Origin: Bacillus pseudomycoides
Lineage (GTDB): Bacteria; Bacillota; Bacilli; Bacillales; Bacillaceae_G
Assembly (NCBI RefSeq): GCF_002582035.1
Contig: NZ_NUQE01000045.1
Coordinates: 42,679-106,678, forward strand
Reading direction: 5' to 3'
DNA length: 64,000 nucleotides
The position numbers and the translations under genes are program-made. Positions 18,460 through 26,423 of this stretch are shown one piece after another. Numbering within the stretch: the first letter of the stretch is position 1; every line of letters begins with the position of its first letter. Below the pieces are notes generated by a model. The model made no database searches, was not told the DNA's origin, and saw nothing but the letters and a program-made list of their open reading frames with translations.

Positions 18460-18835
18460 CTCTAATGTTCAACTGAGATCGCTACTCTCAGCCCGTTGCT
18501 TACACAACTGCTGTATGTCACCATACAGGACAGACTATATCATCACCTACAGCATAACCTGATTAGGTGCTCCGCTTTTCGAGCGCCAATTGCTTGCGCC
18601 CTACTCCCATATGGGATAGTCGTTAGGCATTTACTTATCTTAGTCTTTCAGAAAGTCTCTTATCATTTCATGCTGTCTCTTTTTAATTTTACATGTGCAA
18701 AATGATAAGATACGCCCTGAATAAAACAACTTATTCTAAGATAAGATTTAGCACGGTAGGTTACCTTTAATTAAGGCTTTCCCCGTTTAACGGAGTTTTC
18801 GACTAGCATTTCTACTAGAAGGTGCTACATAGTTA
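18460..18835 (-). ncRNA. group I intron in nrdE, no homing endonuclease
   Basis: 376 nt interrupting nrdE between codons 376 and 377. The 5' exon ends in U (CUUGUGU) and the intron ends in G (AUUAGAG), as group I splicing needs. Core-like segments are present: AACGACUAUCCC, GGGAGUAGGGCGCAAGC, and AUGAUAUAGUC that can pair with GACUAU (P7-like). Only minor ORFs occur, none like a LAGLIDADG or GIY-YIG enzyme, so it is a minimal intron. Joining the exons restores SNLC-TEI. nrdE group I introns are known in the B. cereus group. Exact splice sites could shift by a base or two only if the frame is kept, so I consider them sound. Confidence 0.88.
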
Positions 18836-19963
18836 ACACAAGTTAGACATCTTTACAGTTCCAATATCCTTTAACGGATGTTGTTTATTTGCATTTGATT
18901 TAAACATTAAATATGGGTAACCAGACTCAAGCTGAATCATTGCAATTTTAATGAGCATATCGCGTGCACTAATATCCAGTGGTTTCTTTTTGATATTCGG
19001 ATTGCTCATCAGTTCATCATACATTTCATCAATGTCGATATCATCTAAATGTTTTCCGTACTCTTTATACACTGTATAAGGTGCGAAAACATGGAATGGT
19101 TCGTTTTTCTCAGCAAGCTCAAAGAATTTACTTGGAACGATAACTCCGATTGAAAGAGATTGAATACGACTCTTCTCGTCGGCATTTATTTTTTTTGTAT
19201 CAAGGAACTCAATAATGTCCCAATGGAAAATATTTAAATATACTGCTCCGGCACCTTTTCGTTGGCCGAGCTGATTCGCATACGAAAACGAATCTTCAAG
19301 TAATTTCATAACTGGTACAACACCGCTTGCTGCGTTCTCGATACCTTTAATTTGTTCACCGCGCGCGCGCAGCTTGCTCAAGTTAAGCGCTACACCGCCG
19401 CCGATTTTTGATAACTGCATCGCCGTATTAATATTAAATCCAATCGAATTTAAGCTATCATCCATCTCTAACAAGAAACAAGACACCATTTCTCCTCTTC
19501 TGCTTCTTCCCGCATTTAAAAAGGTTGGTGTCGCTGGTTGATAGTTTTGTTTTACAATCATACTTGCGAATTGCTTCGCTTTCTCGACGTTTCCTCGTCC
19601 TAAGTATAACGATACAATTGCTACACGATCTGGATAGCTTTCTAAGTATCGTTTTTGATCATTTGTTTTTAACGCATAATCTTTATAAAACTTAGATGCT
19701 GCCATATAAGATTGAAATTCGAAATTTTCGCCATATGTGATATCGTATACAGCTTCTATCTCGTCCATCTTATATTCGCTTAACACATCATAGTAGTAGT
19801 CGTTCTCCAACATATACTCGATGCGTTTTGCCACGCTATCAAAATGAACGGTATTCTCTTTCGCCTCTTCCATAAAGACTGCTAATGCTTCTTTATCTTT
19901 GTGCAGCTGATAGAATCCATCCTGCATTTGCGTGATCTCATTATTCAATTCAATGTGTCGCAA
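18836..19963 (-). CDS. nrdE: class Ib ribonucleotide reductase large subunit, exon 1 (N-terminal part)
   Basis: 376 codons, ending KMSNLC; the unspliced frame hits TAA in the intron at once. Seen: FLNAGRSRRGEMVSCFLLEM with one active-site Cys, GGGVALNLSKLRARG, RKGAGAVYLNIFHWDI, and SNLC, whose Cys is the thiyl-radical residue in the family (Cys439 in E. coli NrdA). The start overlaps the end of nrdI by 14 bp, indicating coupled translation. Confidence 0.92.
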
Positions 19964-20309
19964 TCTCCAGCACCCTCTCTTTAAAAAAGTCTACATCTTT
20001 ATTTGTTCCTGATAACTCAAATTTCGATACAATCGGTACCTCATATCTCGTTGCAATCTTGTCTGCACTTGCCCCAAACATGTCTCCCCAATTGCGATTC
20101 CCGCTTGCAGATACTCCCTTTAAGCGTTCATGATTACGTTCTAAAAATTTCAAAACACGTTCCGGCACATTTCCAAAACCTGTTGTATACGTAATAAGGA
20201 CAAATTCTTCATCTAATACGAGATTTTCATTAATTTGAACGGCCGGCATATTTAATTTGTGAATGAAACGCTTTACGTTTCCTGTCATAGAATCATATGC
20301 AACTAACAT
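19950..20309 (-). CDS. nrdI: NrdI flavodoxin, activator of class Ib ribonucleotide reductase
   Basis: 119 residues. SMTGNVKRFIHKL is the FMN phosphate loop, TYTTGFGNVPERVLKFL and SGNRNWGDMFG the other flavin loops. NrdI supplies the oxidant that builds the Mn2-tyrosyl cofactor of NrdF. First gene of nrdIEF; promoter and NrdR boxes lie 50-100 bp upstream. Confidence 0.93.
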   Translation of the reverse strand: MLVAYDSMTGNVKRFIHKLNMPAVQINENLVLDEEFVLITYTTGFGNVPERVLKFLERNHERLKGVSASGNRNWGDMFGASADKIATRYEVPIVSKFELSGTNKDVDFFKERVLEIATH

Positions 20310-20359
20310 CTCCGACCCTCCTCTTACATCTTTTCACATCATGTTCGTTCTTGATGATT

Positions 20360-20407
20360 TCTCTATATATTGTATTACTTTTTAAAAAAGGACACAAGAT
20401 ATATGTA
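20360..20407 (-). promoter_or_regulatory. nrdIEF promoter with two NrdR boxes
   Basis: On the minus strand, -35 TTGTGT (20397-20392), 17-nt spacer, -10 TACAAT (20374-20369). A perfect NrdR core CTATATATTG (20363-20372) overlaps the -10. A weaker ACACAAGATATATG (core 20395-20404, 8 of 10) overlaps the -35. Centres are 32 bp apart, three helical turns, the usual NrdR spacing. NrdR represses nrd genes when dATP is plentiful. Confidence 0.7.
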
Positions 20408-20901
20408 TAATTTCTTTCTATTTAAAAATTTATTTTTTCGACAGAAACAGCCGATCTTTTTACAATACAAAGAATATGAAACAACATTCTAAAACGCATG
20501 TCAATAAAGTGTATTTCAAAAAAGTTGTCAACGGATTTACCCACATTTCCAAAAAAGTTAACAGTATAAATTTGTCAAAAAAGGAAACATACCTACGAAA
20601 TCTATTAGTCATCTGTCAAAAAAAACGAACAGTTTCCTTACTAGAAACTGTTCGAAACCGGTTACACATTCTCTATATAATGCTCCTCTTTAAAAAGAGG
20701 CAGTTACATTCAAATAAGAGATTTTCTTTTTAATATTCATTACTAAAAAACTCACAATCTATCCTTTTTTGTATATTGCTGGTTCGTTTACAACGAAAAG
20801 GAGAAAAATAATGAAACGACATTCTATTTACTGATGCCATGAAAAAAATGCGCAACATATCGCAAACATATGTACACGCAAAAAAACACAAAAGACAACT
20901 C
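20408..20901. other. gene-poor stretch with an orphan terminator
   Basis: No convincing gene. A hairpin CGAACAGTTTC / GAAACTGTTCG (20624-20652) with eight U on the minus strand looks like a terminator, yet no minus-strand gene is seen before it. A second small palindrome CCTCTTTAAAAAGAGG is at about 20685-20700. At 20797-20834 AAAGGAG precedes a 7-codon ORF (MKRHSIY), perhaps a decayed gene start. Confidence 0.4.
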
Positions 20902-21219
20902 CTATTCATTATTTTCTACGCGCACAATGTCCTTCACAAATATATGATAGAAATTTTCATCTTTACATTGCATCGTAAAAATAGGTGATTCTTCATCAAA
21001 ATATGCAATTGTACCTGTAACTTTTTGAATAGAATTTTGAAGTTTAGCTACTACAAACACATTTTGTTCTTGTTCATATGCTGTTTTTAATTGTTGAATG
21101 ATTTCCTTCATTCGCTTTCGCTTTTCAGGAAACATAACCATTCCAACAAACTTTCTACCTTCCTTATCTTTCCAAAAACAGTCCCAATGCGGAAGTATTC
21201 CTTGTTTAAACTCTCCCAT
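20902..21219 (-). CDS. YolD-like protein
   Basis: 105 residues. RKFVGMVMFPEKRKRMKEIIQQL followed by a helical linker and VTGTIAYFDEE...YHIFVKDIVRVE fits the YolD-like domain: N-terminal helix, then an Sm-like barrel ending in 'DIVxVE'. YolD proteins often accompany Y-family polymerases; none is present here. The fit is partial, so the assignment is tentative. Confidence 0.5.
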   Translation of the reverse strand: MGEFKQGILPHWDCFWKDKEGRKFVGMVMFPEKRKRMKEIIQQLKTAYEQEQNVFVVAKLQNSIQKVTGTIAYFDEESPIFTMQCKDENFYHIFVKDIVRVENNE

Positions 21220-21296
21220 ATAAACTCCTCTCCTTTCTCTTTATCCGACTCTTAACGAGCAATTTTAAGCCGTCTTTTTTTAATAGATACTTTTTA

Positions 21297-21500
21297 TTAC
21301 GAACGAGGAGTCTCCATATATGTATAGATAATTTCTGCCCCGCGCTGTGCGTTACCGCGAAAATGTTTAAAATCTTGGCGTTCTACTAAAACTTCACGAA
21401 ACGTATAAAAGACTTCTTTTGTTACAACATATTCTTCTATTTCTTTATTTTTAAGTTGATCTAAGATCATATTTACTTGTTGTTTATCCATGCCGTTCAC
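21297..21500 (-). CDS. hypothetical protein
   Basis: 67 residues, soluble, beginning MNGMDKQQVNMILDQLKNKEIEEYVVTKEVFYTFREVLVERQDF. AGAGAGGTG precedes the ATG. No family recognised. It lies 77 bp upstream of the YolD-like gene on the same strand and may be cotranscribed. Confidence 0.6.
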   Translation of the reverse strand: MNGMDKQQVNMILDQLKNKEIEEYVVTKEVFYTFREVLVERQDFKHFRGNAQRGAEIIYTYMETPRS

Positions 21501-21630
21501 CTCTCTATATTACTTTTATTTTACGATCATTCCCATATATCGACAATACACTTTTATCCTAATACAGCAAATCACTTCTTATCATGCTAACTCTTATGAT
21601 ACAATAAAATAGACAACTAGGAGGGATAAC

Positions 21631-22188
21631 ATGATTCGGAAAGCAAAACAAGCAGATACTAAGGCAATATCTCCTTTATTGTACAACGCACTGCATGAAG
21701 TTGCTGAAAAATTAACAGGTGGTACAACTGAAACCGAAGTTCTAAAAGGTTTAGATTATTGGTTTACAAAAAAACAAAACCGACTCAGTTATGAAAATTG
21801 TTTCGTTGAAGAGCGTGATGGAAAAGCAGTTGGTGTTATTGTAACCTACCACGGAAGTGAAGCAACAGAGTTAGATGCCCCAATTGTAAAACGATTACGA
21901 GAAATGAAACAAGATTCTTCTATTATATTAGAAAAAGAAGCCGAAGAAGATGAATATTATATTGATACCTTATCTGTTTCATCTGCACATGGCGGACAAG
22001 GTATCGGTTCAAATTTAATTCTTGCAGCTGAAACAGACGCTCGAGAAAAAGGGCATGAAAAAGTTTCATTGTTAGTAAATCTAGAAAATAAGCGTGCATT
22101 TTCTCTCTATAAAAAGCTCGGTTATAAACAAGATAACACAATTATGCTTGTAGGCGAACCATATGCTCATTTAGTTAAGTGTGTATAA
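21631..22188 (+). CDS. GNAT-family N-acetyltransferase
   Basis: 185 residues. IDTLSVSSAHGGQGIGSNLI holds the acetyl-CoA-binding Q/RxxGxG/A loop (GGQGIG), and the tail NKRAFSLYKKLGYKQ is the typical GNAT motif B. The N-terminal part (TKAISPLLYNALHEVAEKLTG) is helical. Substrate unknown. AGGAGGGA 4-5 nt from the ATG. Stand-alone gene with its own terminator. Confidence 0.8.
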   Translation: MIRKAKQADTKAISPLLYNALHEVAEKLTGGTTETEVLKGLDYWFTKKQNRLSYENCFVEERDGKAVGVIVTYHGSEATELDAPIVKRLREMKQDSSIILEKEAEEDEYYIDTLSVSSAHGGQGIGSNLILAAETDAREKGHEKVSLLVNLENKRAFSLYKKLGYKQDNTIMLVGEPYAHLVKCV

Positions 22189-22189
22189 T

Positions 22190-22227
22190 ACAAAGGCACA
22201 ATCATGAAATAATGATTGTGCCTTTGT
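22190..22227. terminator. terminator behind the GNAT gene
   Basis: Long inverted repeat ACAAAGGCACAATCAT / ATGATTGTGCCTTTGT between convergent genes. T content after the stem is only moderate. Confidence 0.7.
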
Positions 22228-22253
22228 ATTTGTAGCATTACGCCTATTTTGCT

Positions 22254-22853
22254 TTATGTATACGTTACAAATACATTTCCTTCTATTACTTCGTGAAAAG
22301 TATAAATTGTACATCCCCACGGTTTCATCTGAAACAGCAGCGGTCCATGCCATCCTCGAGTACGCAACTCCTTACCAATCATCGCATTAAAATAACTATG
22401 TCCAATAAGGGCAACTCGCTGATATACGTTTGCATATCCAACTAATACATCAGCTGCTTGCTTCGCTCTTTCTTGTACTTCTGAGTATGATTCAACATTC
22501 TTCGAATAACCGGCCATCCAAAATCCGCGACCTAAAAACATCCATACTTTTGGCTTACATTTTATCCATCTTGGTACAGGTAAAACAGAAGGAATAGCAG
22601 CTTCACGAAAAAGTGGGCTTTGCATAAAAGTAATATTATTGATCAACATTGTTGCTGATTGAACAGCTCTTTTTTGATCACTTGCTACTATAAACTTGGA
22701 AGCTTCGATCACTTCGAGCGTTTCACTTGGAATGTTTGTTTCTCTCATAACCCCTTCATATTCATATGTTTTCAACCATTCTTGAAATTCTCGTACTGCA
22801 ATCGCTTTTTTGTGAACACTAGAGCGTCCATGACTTACGAAAGAAATTTGCAT
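22254..22853 (-). CDS. histidine phosphatase-family protein
   Basis: Starting at the second ATG (22853), chosen because GGAG lies 8 nt before it (22865-22862), the protein is 199 residues and begins MQISFVSHGRSS. SHGRS stands in place of the RHG motif, so the catalytic His is present with the first Arg replaced by Ser. ASDQKRAVQSA (second Arg) and IGHSYFNAMIG (second His) follow. Likely a phosphoglycerate-mutase-like fold, with uncertain activity because of the R to S change. Confidence 0.72.
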   Translation of the reverse strand: MQISFVSHGRSSVHKKAIAVREFQEWLKTYEYEGVMRETNIPSETLEVIEASKFIVASDQKRAVQSATMLINNITFMQSPLFREAAIPSVLPVPRWIKCKPKVWMFLGRGFWMAGYSKNVESYSEVQERAKQAADVLVGYANVYQRVALIGHSYFNAMIGKELRTRGWHGPLLFQMKPWGCTIYTFHEVIEGNVFVTYT

Positions 22854-22897
22854 CTTTCTCACTCTCCGTTCAACATGTTTCACATTATATAAATCGT

Positions 22898-23050
22898 TTT
22901 ATCCCGCTACTTTAGGGCAGTAAGACTCCCACCTCAAGATTTTGAGAAAACAAAGAAGATAGTTGGGAGATAACTGTCCGTAAGAGCCCGATTGGGCGGG
23001 CTTTCCATCAGTGGGGGATGAAGCCCCCACTGATGGAAGTTTCACTTTAT
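22898..23050 (+). repeat. bcr1 copy, full length
   Basis: TTTAT at both ends (22898 and 23046). Complete CCATCAGTGGGGG/CCCCCACTGATGG terminal hairpin, with GGCGGGC pairing GCCCG in the middle. Confidence 0.95.
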
Positions 23051-23073
23051 CTTATTTCAAATCCATATAGGCC

Positions 23074-23232
23074 TTATTCAGTGCTCCCATCTTCATGACT
23101 AGAACAAGAAGATACACTATCAACTCCCTCATAGTATATGTATGTTTCATGTTCTCGAATCATTTTCAATTTCGTATATGCAAATAGAAATAAAACAATA
23201 GCTATCAAGCTCCCCACAATTTCAAGTGCCAT
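23074..23232 (-). CDS. small single-pass membrane protein
   Basis: 52 residues, reading MALEIVGSLIAIVLFLFAYT, a clear membrane helix at about 3-19, then a charged tail (KLKMIREHE) and an acidic Ser/Cys-rich end. AGGGGCG is 5-7 nt before the ATG. The stop lies 24 bp before the bcr1 copy. No family recognised. The start codon, ribosome site and helix together make a real gene likely. Confidence 0.55.
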   Translation of the reverse strand: MALEIVGSLIAIVLFLFAYTKLKMIREHETYIYYEGVDSVSSCSSHEDGSTE

Positions 23233-23268
23233 TTTATCGCCCCTGCTTCATTATACTCCTATATTTTT

Positions 23269-23336
23269 ATGTTACAATTATAAATATGAGTCTCTTACAT
23301 TCATGTTACAATTATGAATATGAGTTTCTTATTATG
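23269..23336. repeat. 34-bp tandem duplication
   Basis: Copies start at 23269 and 23303. The first 29 bp differ at only two positions (atgttacaattat-aatatgagt-tctta). Non-coding, upstream of the DUF2187 gene. Confidence 0.7.
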
Positions 23337-23482
23337 AACTTCTTGTGAAAAATTAGTATTTTTTTCAAAAAATTATCATGGAAACATTTACAAAAGATGA
23401 AATATCGTTCAAAATAAAGAAAAATACAAAAAGAACGAATCTTGTTCTCTTTTTCGTAAAAATGTAACAAGGAGAGTTGCTT

Positions 23483-23668
23483 ATGAAAATCGCGGAAGCT
23501 GGAGATATCATTGAATTCAAAGACGGTTTACAAGGGCGCGTTCAAAAAGTAAATAAAAACTCTGTTATCGTAGATATAACAATTATGAATAATTTTAGAG
23601 AGTTAGATATGGAACCGCTTACCGTTGTCAATCATAAAAACTATACAATTATTACGCAACATGCATAG
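23483..23668 (+). CDS. YkvS-like DUF2187 protein
   Basis: 61 residues: MKIAEAGDIIEFKDGLQGRVQKVNKNSVIVDITIM...EPLTVVNHKNYTI, a small SH3-like barrel typical of DUF2187 (B. subtilis YkvS). ATG 23483 was chosen over TTG 23477 because AAGGAGAG ends 7 nt before it. Function unknown. Confidence 0.75.
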   Translation: MKIAEAGDIIEFKDGLQGRVQKVNKNSVIVDITIMNNFRELDMEPLTVVNHKNYTIITQHA

Positions 23669-23673
23669 AATAT

Positions 23674-23711
23674 TAAAAAAAGAGGCAGCCTACAAAGCTG
23701 CCTCTTTTTTC
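23674..23711. terminator. bidirectional terminator
   Basis: AAAAAGAGGCAGC / GCTGCCTCTTTTTT between the convergent DUF2187 and queF genes. Confidence 0.85.
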
Positions 23712-23712
23712 T

Positions 23713-24210
23713 TTAGCGATTATCTACTGTTTCTGGATATAAATCATGATTCATTAGGCGATATTCAGCCATTTTTTCATATTTTGTACCAGGGCGTCCA
23801 TAGTTACAATATGGATCAATAGAAATACCACCGCGTGGTGTAAATTTACCCCATACTTCAATGTAGCGAGGGTCCATTAGTTTAATTAAATCATTCATAA
23901 TTACATTCATACAATCTTCATGAAAATCTCCATGATTGCGGAAACTAAATAAATATAACTTTAACGATTTACTCTCCACCATTTTTTGCTCTGGAATGTA
24001 GCTAATGTAAATTGTCGCAAAATCTGGTTGTCCTGTTTTTGGGCATAAACTTGTAAACTCCGGACAATTAAATTTTACAAAATAATCACGATTTGGGTGA
24101 TTATTATCAAACGTCTCTAAAATTTCTGGGCTATATTCAAATAAATATTTTGTATTTTGATTTCCTAGTAATGTTACATCTTTTAAATCTTCATCTTTTC
24201 TTCCAGTCAT
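23713..24210 (-). CDS. queF: NADPH-dependent 7-cyano-7-deazaguanine reductase
   Basis: 165 residues, the short (unimodular) type. [20 protein letters not shown] carries the catalytic Cys that forms a thioimide with preQ0. [21 protein letters not shown] is the family NADPH-binding motif. It reduces preQ0 to preQ1, the last step of the operon's pathway toward queuosine. Last gene of the queCDEF transcript. Confidence 0.95.
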   Translation of the reverse strand: MTGRKDEDLKDVTLLGNQNTKYLFEYSPEILETFDNNHPNRDYFVKFNCPEFTSLCPKTGQPDFATIYISYIPEQKMVESKSLKLYLFSFRNHGDFHEDCMNVIMNDLIKLMDPRYIEVWGKFTPRGGISIDPYCNYGRPGTKYEKMAEYRLMNHDLYPETVDNR

Positions 24211-24239
24211 ATTAAAGTCTCCCTTTATTCATACAATAA

Positions 24240-24956
24240 TTATACACCGCGTTTATTGCCCCACACTAAAGCGTGAAGTTGCGGCAATACTTTCGCGTCA
24301 TTCATTTCCTTACATTGTACTGCTTTGTCAATGAGCCATTCATATTTTATAAGCAGACGTTGAATTAACGATGCATCGTCTGTCGTCTTCGTATCATCAT
24401 TTCCAACCTGTAAGAAGAATGGAACGTGCGGATAACGTTCATGAACTTCTTTTGCATATACAAAATCTTGATCGTCAAATACAACCACTTTTAAACTAAA
24501 TTCTTTTCCTTCTAGCTTATCAATGATTGAATCCAACATAACAAAATCCGTTGTCATCTTTGAACTAGGTGGCTTTGGTGAAATTGTCACCTCATCTATA
24601 TGAAGTAACCAATCTTGCCATTTACTTCCTTGCGTTTCAATTGCTGTACGAATTCCATTCTTCTTTAATAAAGAAATCAATTCTCCTAAATGTTTCAATA
24701 ACGCTGGATTCCCACCTGAAATCGTTACATGTGAGAAATTTTCACCACCAATTTGCACTAGTTCAGAAAAAATCTCCTCTGGCGTCATTTGACGAATTTG
24801 CTCTTTCGCAGAACCGTCCCATGTAAAAGCAGAATCACACCATGCACAGCTATAATCACAACCTGCTGTACGAACAAACATTGTTTTTTGTCCAACAACC
24901 ATTCCTTCTCCTTGAATTGTCGGTCCAAAAATCTCTAAAACAGGAATGTTACTCAT
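24240..24956 (-). CDS. queE: 7-carboxy-7-deazaguanine synthase
   Basis: 238-residue radical SAM enzyme. GCDYSCAWCDSAF gives the CxxxCxxC cluster motif. EIFGPTIQGEGMVVGQKTMFVR at the start and ISGGNPAL are family hallmarks. It converts carboxytetrahydropterin to carboxydeazaguanine. The start overlaps the end of queD by 8 bp. Confidence 0.94.
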   Translation of the reverse strand: MSNIPVLEIFGPTIQGEGMVVGQKTMFVRTAGCDYSCAWCDSAFTWDGSAKEQIRQMTPEEIFSELVQIGGENFSHVTISGGNPALLKHLGELISLLKKNGIRTAIETQGSKWQDWLLHIDEVTISPKPPSSKMTTDFVMLDSIIDKLEGKEFSLKVVVFDDQDFVYAKEVHERYPHVPFFLQVGNDDTKTTDDASLIQRLLIKYEWLIDKAVQCKEMNDAKVLPQLHALVWGNKRGV

Positions 24957-25443
24957 CCATCATCCACTCCCGTCTTACTTCTGCATAGCTTGTTGGTGTT
25001 TCAAATAAGCGCACAAACTCAACACGCGCTCCTTTATATTCATTTTGTCGATCACCTTTTGTTAGTGCCTCTTCCATTTTCTCAAAAATCCATACAACCA
25101 TATTTTCAGCAGTTGTATTCATTGCTGGAAGTGTTTCATTTAAGTAACGATGATCTAAATATATTTCAATTTCATTTTTCCAAATTTCTTTTATATCACC
25201 AAAATCAATCGCTAGGCCAATTTCATTGACATAACCACTAATTCCGAAAATTACTTTATACGTATGTCCATGAAGGTTTTTACATTTTCCTTCATAACAG
25301 TGTAGATGATGTGCAGCATCAAACGTAAATTCTTTACTAACCATAACACGCTTATTATGATACTTCAGTTGCTTACGCTCAATGTCTTGATCTATTTTTT
25401 GTAAATTTTCAACAATGCGAAATCCAAAGAAGTTTTGTGTCAT
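24949..25443 (-). CDS. queD: 6-carboxytetrahydropterin synthase
   Basis: 164 residues. Zn ligands in FDAAHHLHCYEGKCKNLHGHTYKV (catalytic Cys and the His pairs), and DFGDIK and NTTAEN are conserved. It makes 6-carboxytetrahydropterin from dihydroneopterin triphosphate. About 30 residues precede the usual start region, which is longer than many QueD proteins. The start overlaps the queC stop (TAATG). Confidence 0.94.
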   Translation of the reverse strand: MTQNFFGFRIVENLQKIDQDIERKQLKYHNKRVMVSKEFTFDAAHHLHCYEGKCKNLHGHTYKVIFGISGYVNEIGLAIDFGDIKEIWKNEIEIYLDHRYLNETLPAMNTTAENMVVWIFEKMEEALTKGDRQNEYKGARVEFVRLFETPTSYAEVRREWMMDE

Positions 25444-26105
25444 TATGCTTTCGCTCCTTCACGCTCTTGTACATATTTATCAAGTCCTGCTTTACGAAGC
25501 TGACACGCTGGACATTCACCGCAACCATCGCCAATAATTCCGTTATAACAAGTTAACGTTTTTTCACGGACAAATTCAAATGCCCCAAGTTCGTCTGCTA
25601 ATTTCCACGTTTCCGCTTTATCGATCCACATAAGTGGCGTATGAATAACGAATGGATAATCCATCGATAAATTTAATGTAACGTTTAACGATTTCACAAA
25701 CACATCACGGCAATCTGGATACCCGCTAAAGTCTGTTTCACACACACCTGTTACGATATGGCGTGCCCCTACTTGTTTAGCTAATACAGCTGCAAACGAT
25801 AAGAACAACAAGTTACGTCCATCCACAAATGTCGATGGCAGCTCACCATCTTCATGTGTAATTTCCATATCTGTACGTGTTAACGCATTAGGAGCAAGCT
25901 GATTTAACAAGCTCATATCAAGTACGGTATGCTTCACACCTAATTCTTTTGCAATTTCAGCCGCACAGTCAATTTCGAGCTTGTGACGTTGATTATAATT
26001 AAACGTCACTGTTTCTACTTCTTCAAACTGTTCAAGCGCCCAAAATAAACATGTTGTACTATCTTGACCGCCACTAAAAACAACAACTGCTTTTTCCTTT
26101 TTCAT
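25443..26105 (-). CDS. queC: 7-cyano-7-deazaguanine synthase
   Basis: 220 residues when started at ATG 26105, where GAGGAG is 9 nt away; the upstream ATG (26114) is only 1 nt from that site. [11 protein letters not shown] is the PP-loop ATPase motif. [13 protein letters not shown] with an upstream Cys binds zinc. It makes preQ0 with ATP and ammonia. First gene of the operon, controlled by the preQ1 riboswitch upstream. Confidence 0.95.
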   Translation of the reverse strand: MKKEKAVVVFSGGQDSTTCLFWALEQFEEVETVTFNYNQRHKLEIDCAAEIAKELGVKHTVLDMSLLNQLAPNALTRTDMEITHEDGELPSTFVDGRNLLFLSFAAVLAKQVGARHIVTGVCETDFSGYPDCRDVFVKSLNVTLNLSMDYPFVIHTPLMWIDKAETWKLADELGAFEFVREKTLTCYNGIIGDGCGECPACQLRKAGLDKYVQEREGAKA

Positions 26106-26166
26106 TTCACTCATTCTCCTCTTTTTTCGATTATAAGAAGAAAGAGCGTTCTTGAACTGTCATACT

Positions 26167-26200
26167 AAAAAAACAAAACAATATCTAAAGAATATTGTTC
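26167..26200 (-). terminator. attenuator of the preQ1 riboswitch
   Basis: AACAATAT / ATATTGTT stem followed by TTGTTTTTTT on the minus strand, just after the aptamer. Ligand binding would favour termination. Confidence 0.75.
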
Positions 26201-26205
26201 TCTCC

Positions 26206-26253
26206 TTAGTTTTTTATAGAGGGAGTTCGCGAACCTCTCCCATGCTACGCATG
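26206..26253 (-). ncRNA. preQ1-I riboswitch aptamer
   Basis: The minus strand reads GAGAGGTTCGCGAACTCCC, then TCTATAAAAAACTAAGG: P1 stem AGAGG/CCTCT, C-rich loop and the A-rich tail that forms the pseudoknot, as in the B. subtilis queC aptamer. An extra hairpin CCATGCGTAGCATGG lies directly 5'. 101-148 nt upstream of queC. Confidence 0.85.
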
Positions 26254-26423
26254 GACTGTCTTCTTCAATTTGCATCTTTTATTGTAACATAGCGGGTGCG
26301 TGAGTGGAAAACGTCTGTTTTTTCTCTTTTTTCTAAAAATAACATTTTATTTTCTTTCATATTAATAGTATGATAATTCTATATGTCGCATTTTTCACTT
26401 CTTACTACAAGGAGGTTTTAAAG

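Noticed and set aside
18496-18705. 69-codon plus-strand ORF in the nrdE intron
   Set aside because: Antisense to the intron, no endonuclease motif, no ribosome site.
20476-20733. 85-codon plus-strand ORF
   Set aside because: Composition is that of translated AT-rich spacer, it runs through a hairpin, and has no ribosome site.
20838-20987. ATG-started 49-codon plus-strand ORF beginning MKKMRNISQTYVHAKKHKRQ
   Set aside because: Mostly antisense to the YolD-like gene and without a ribosome site of its own.
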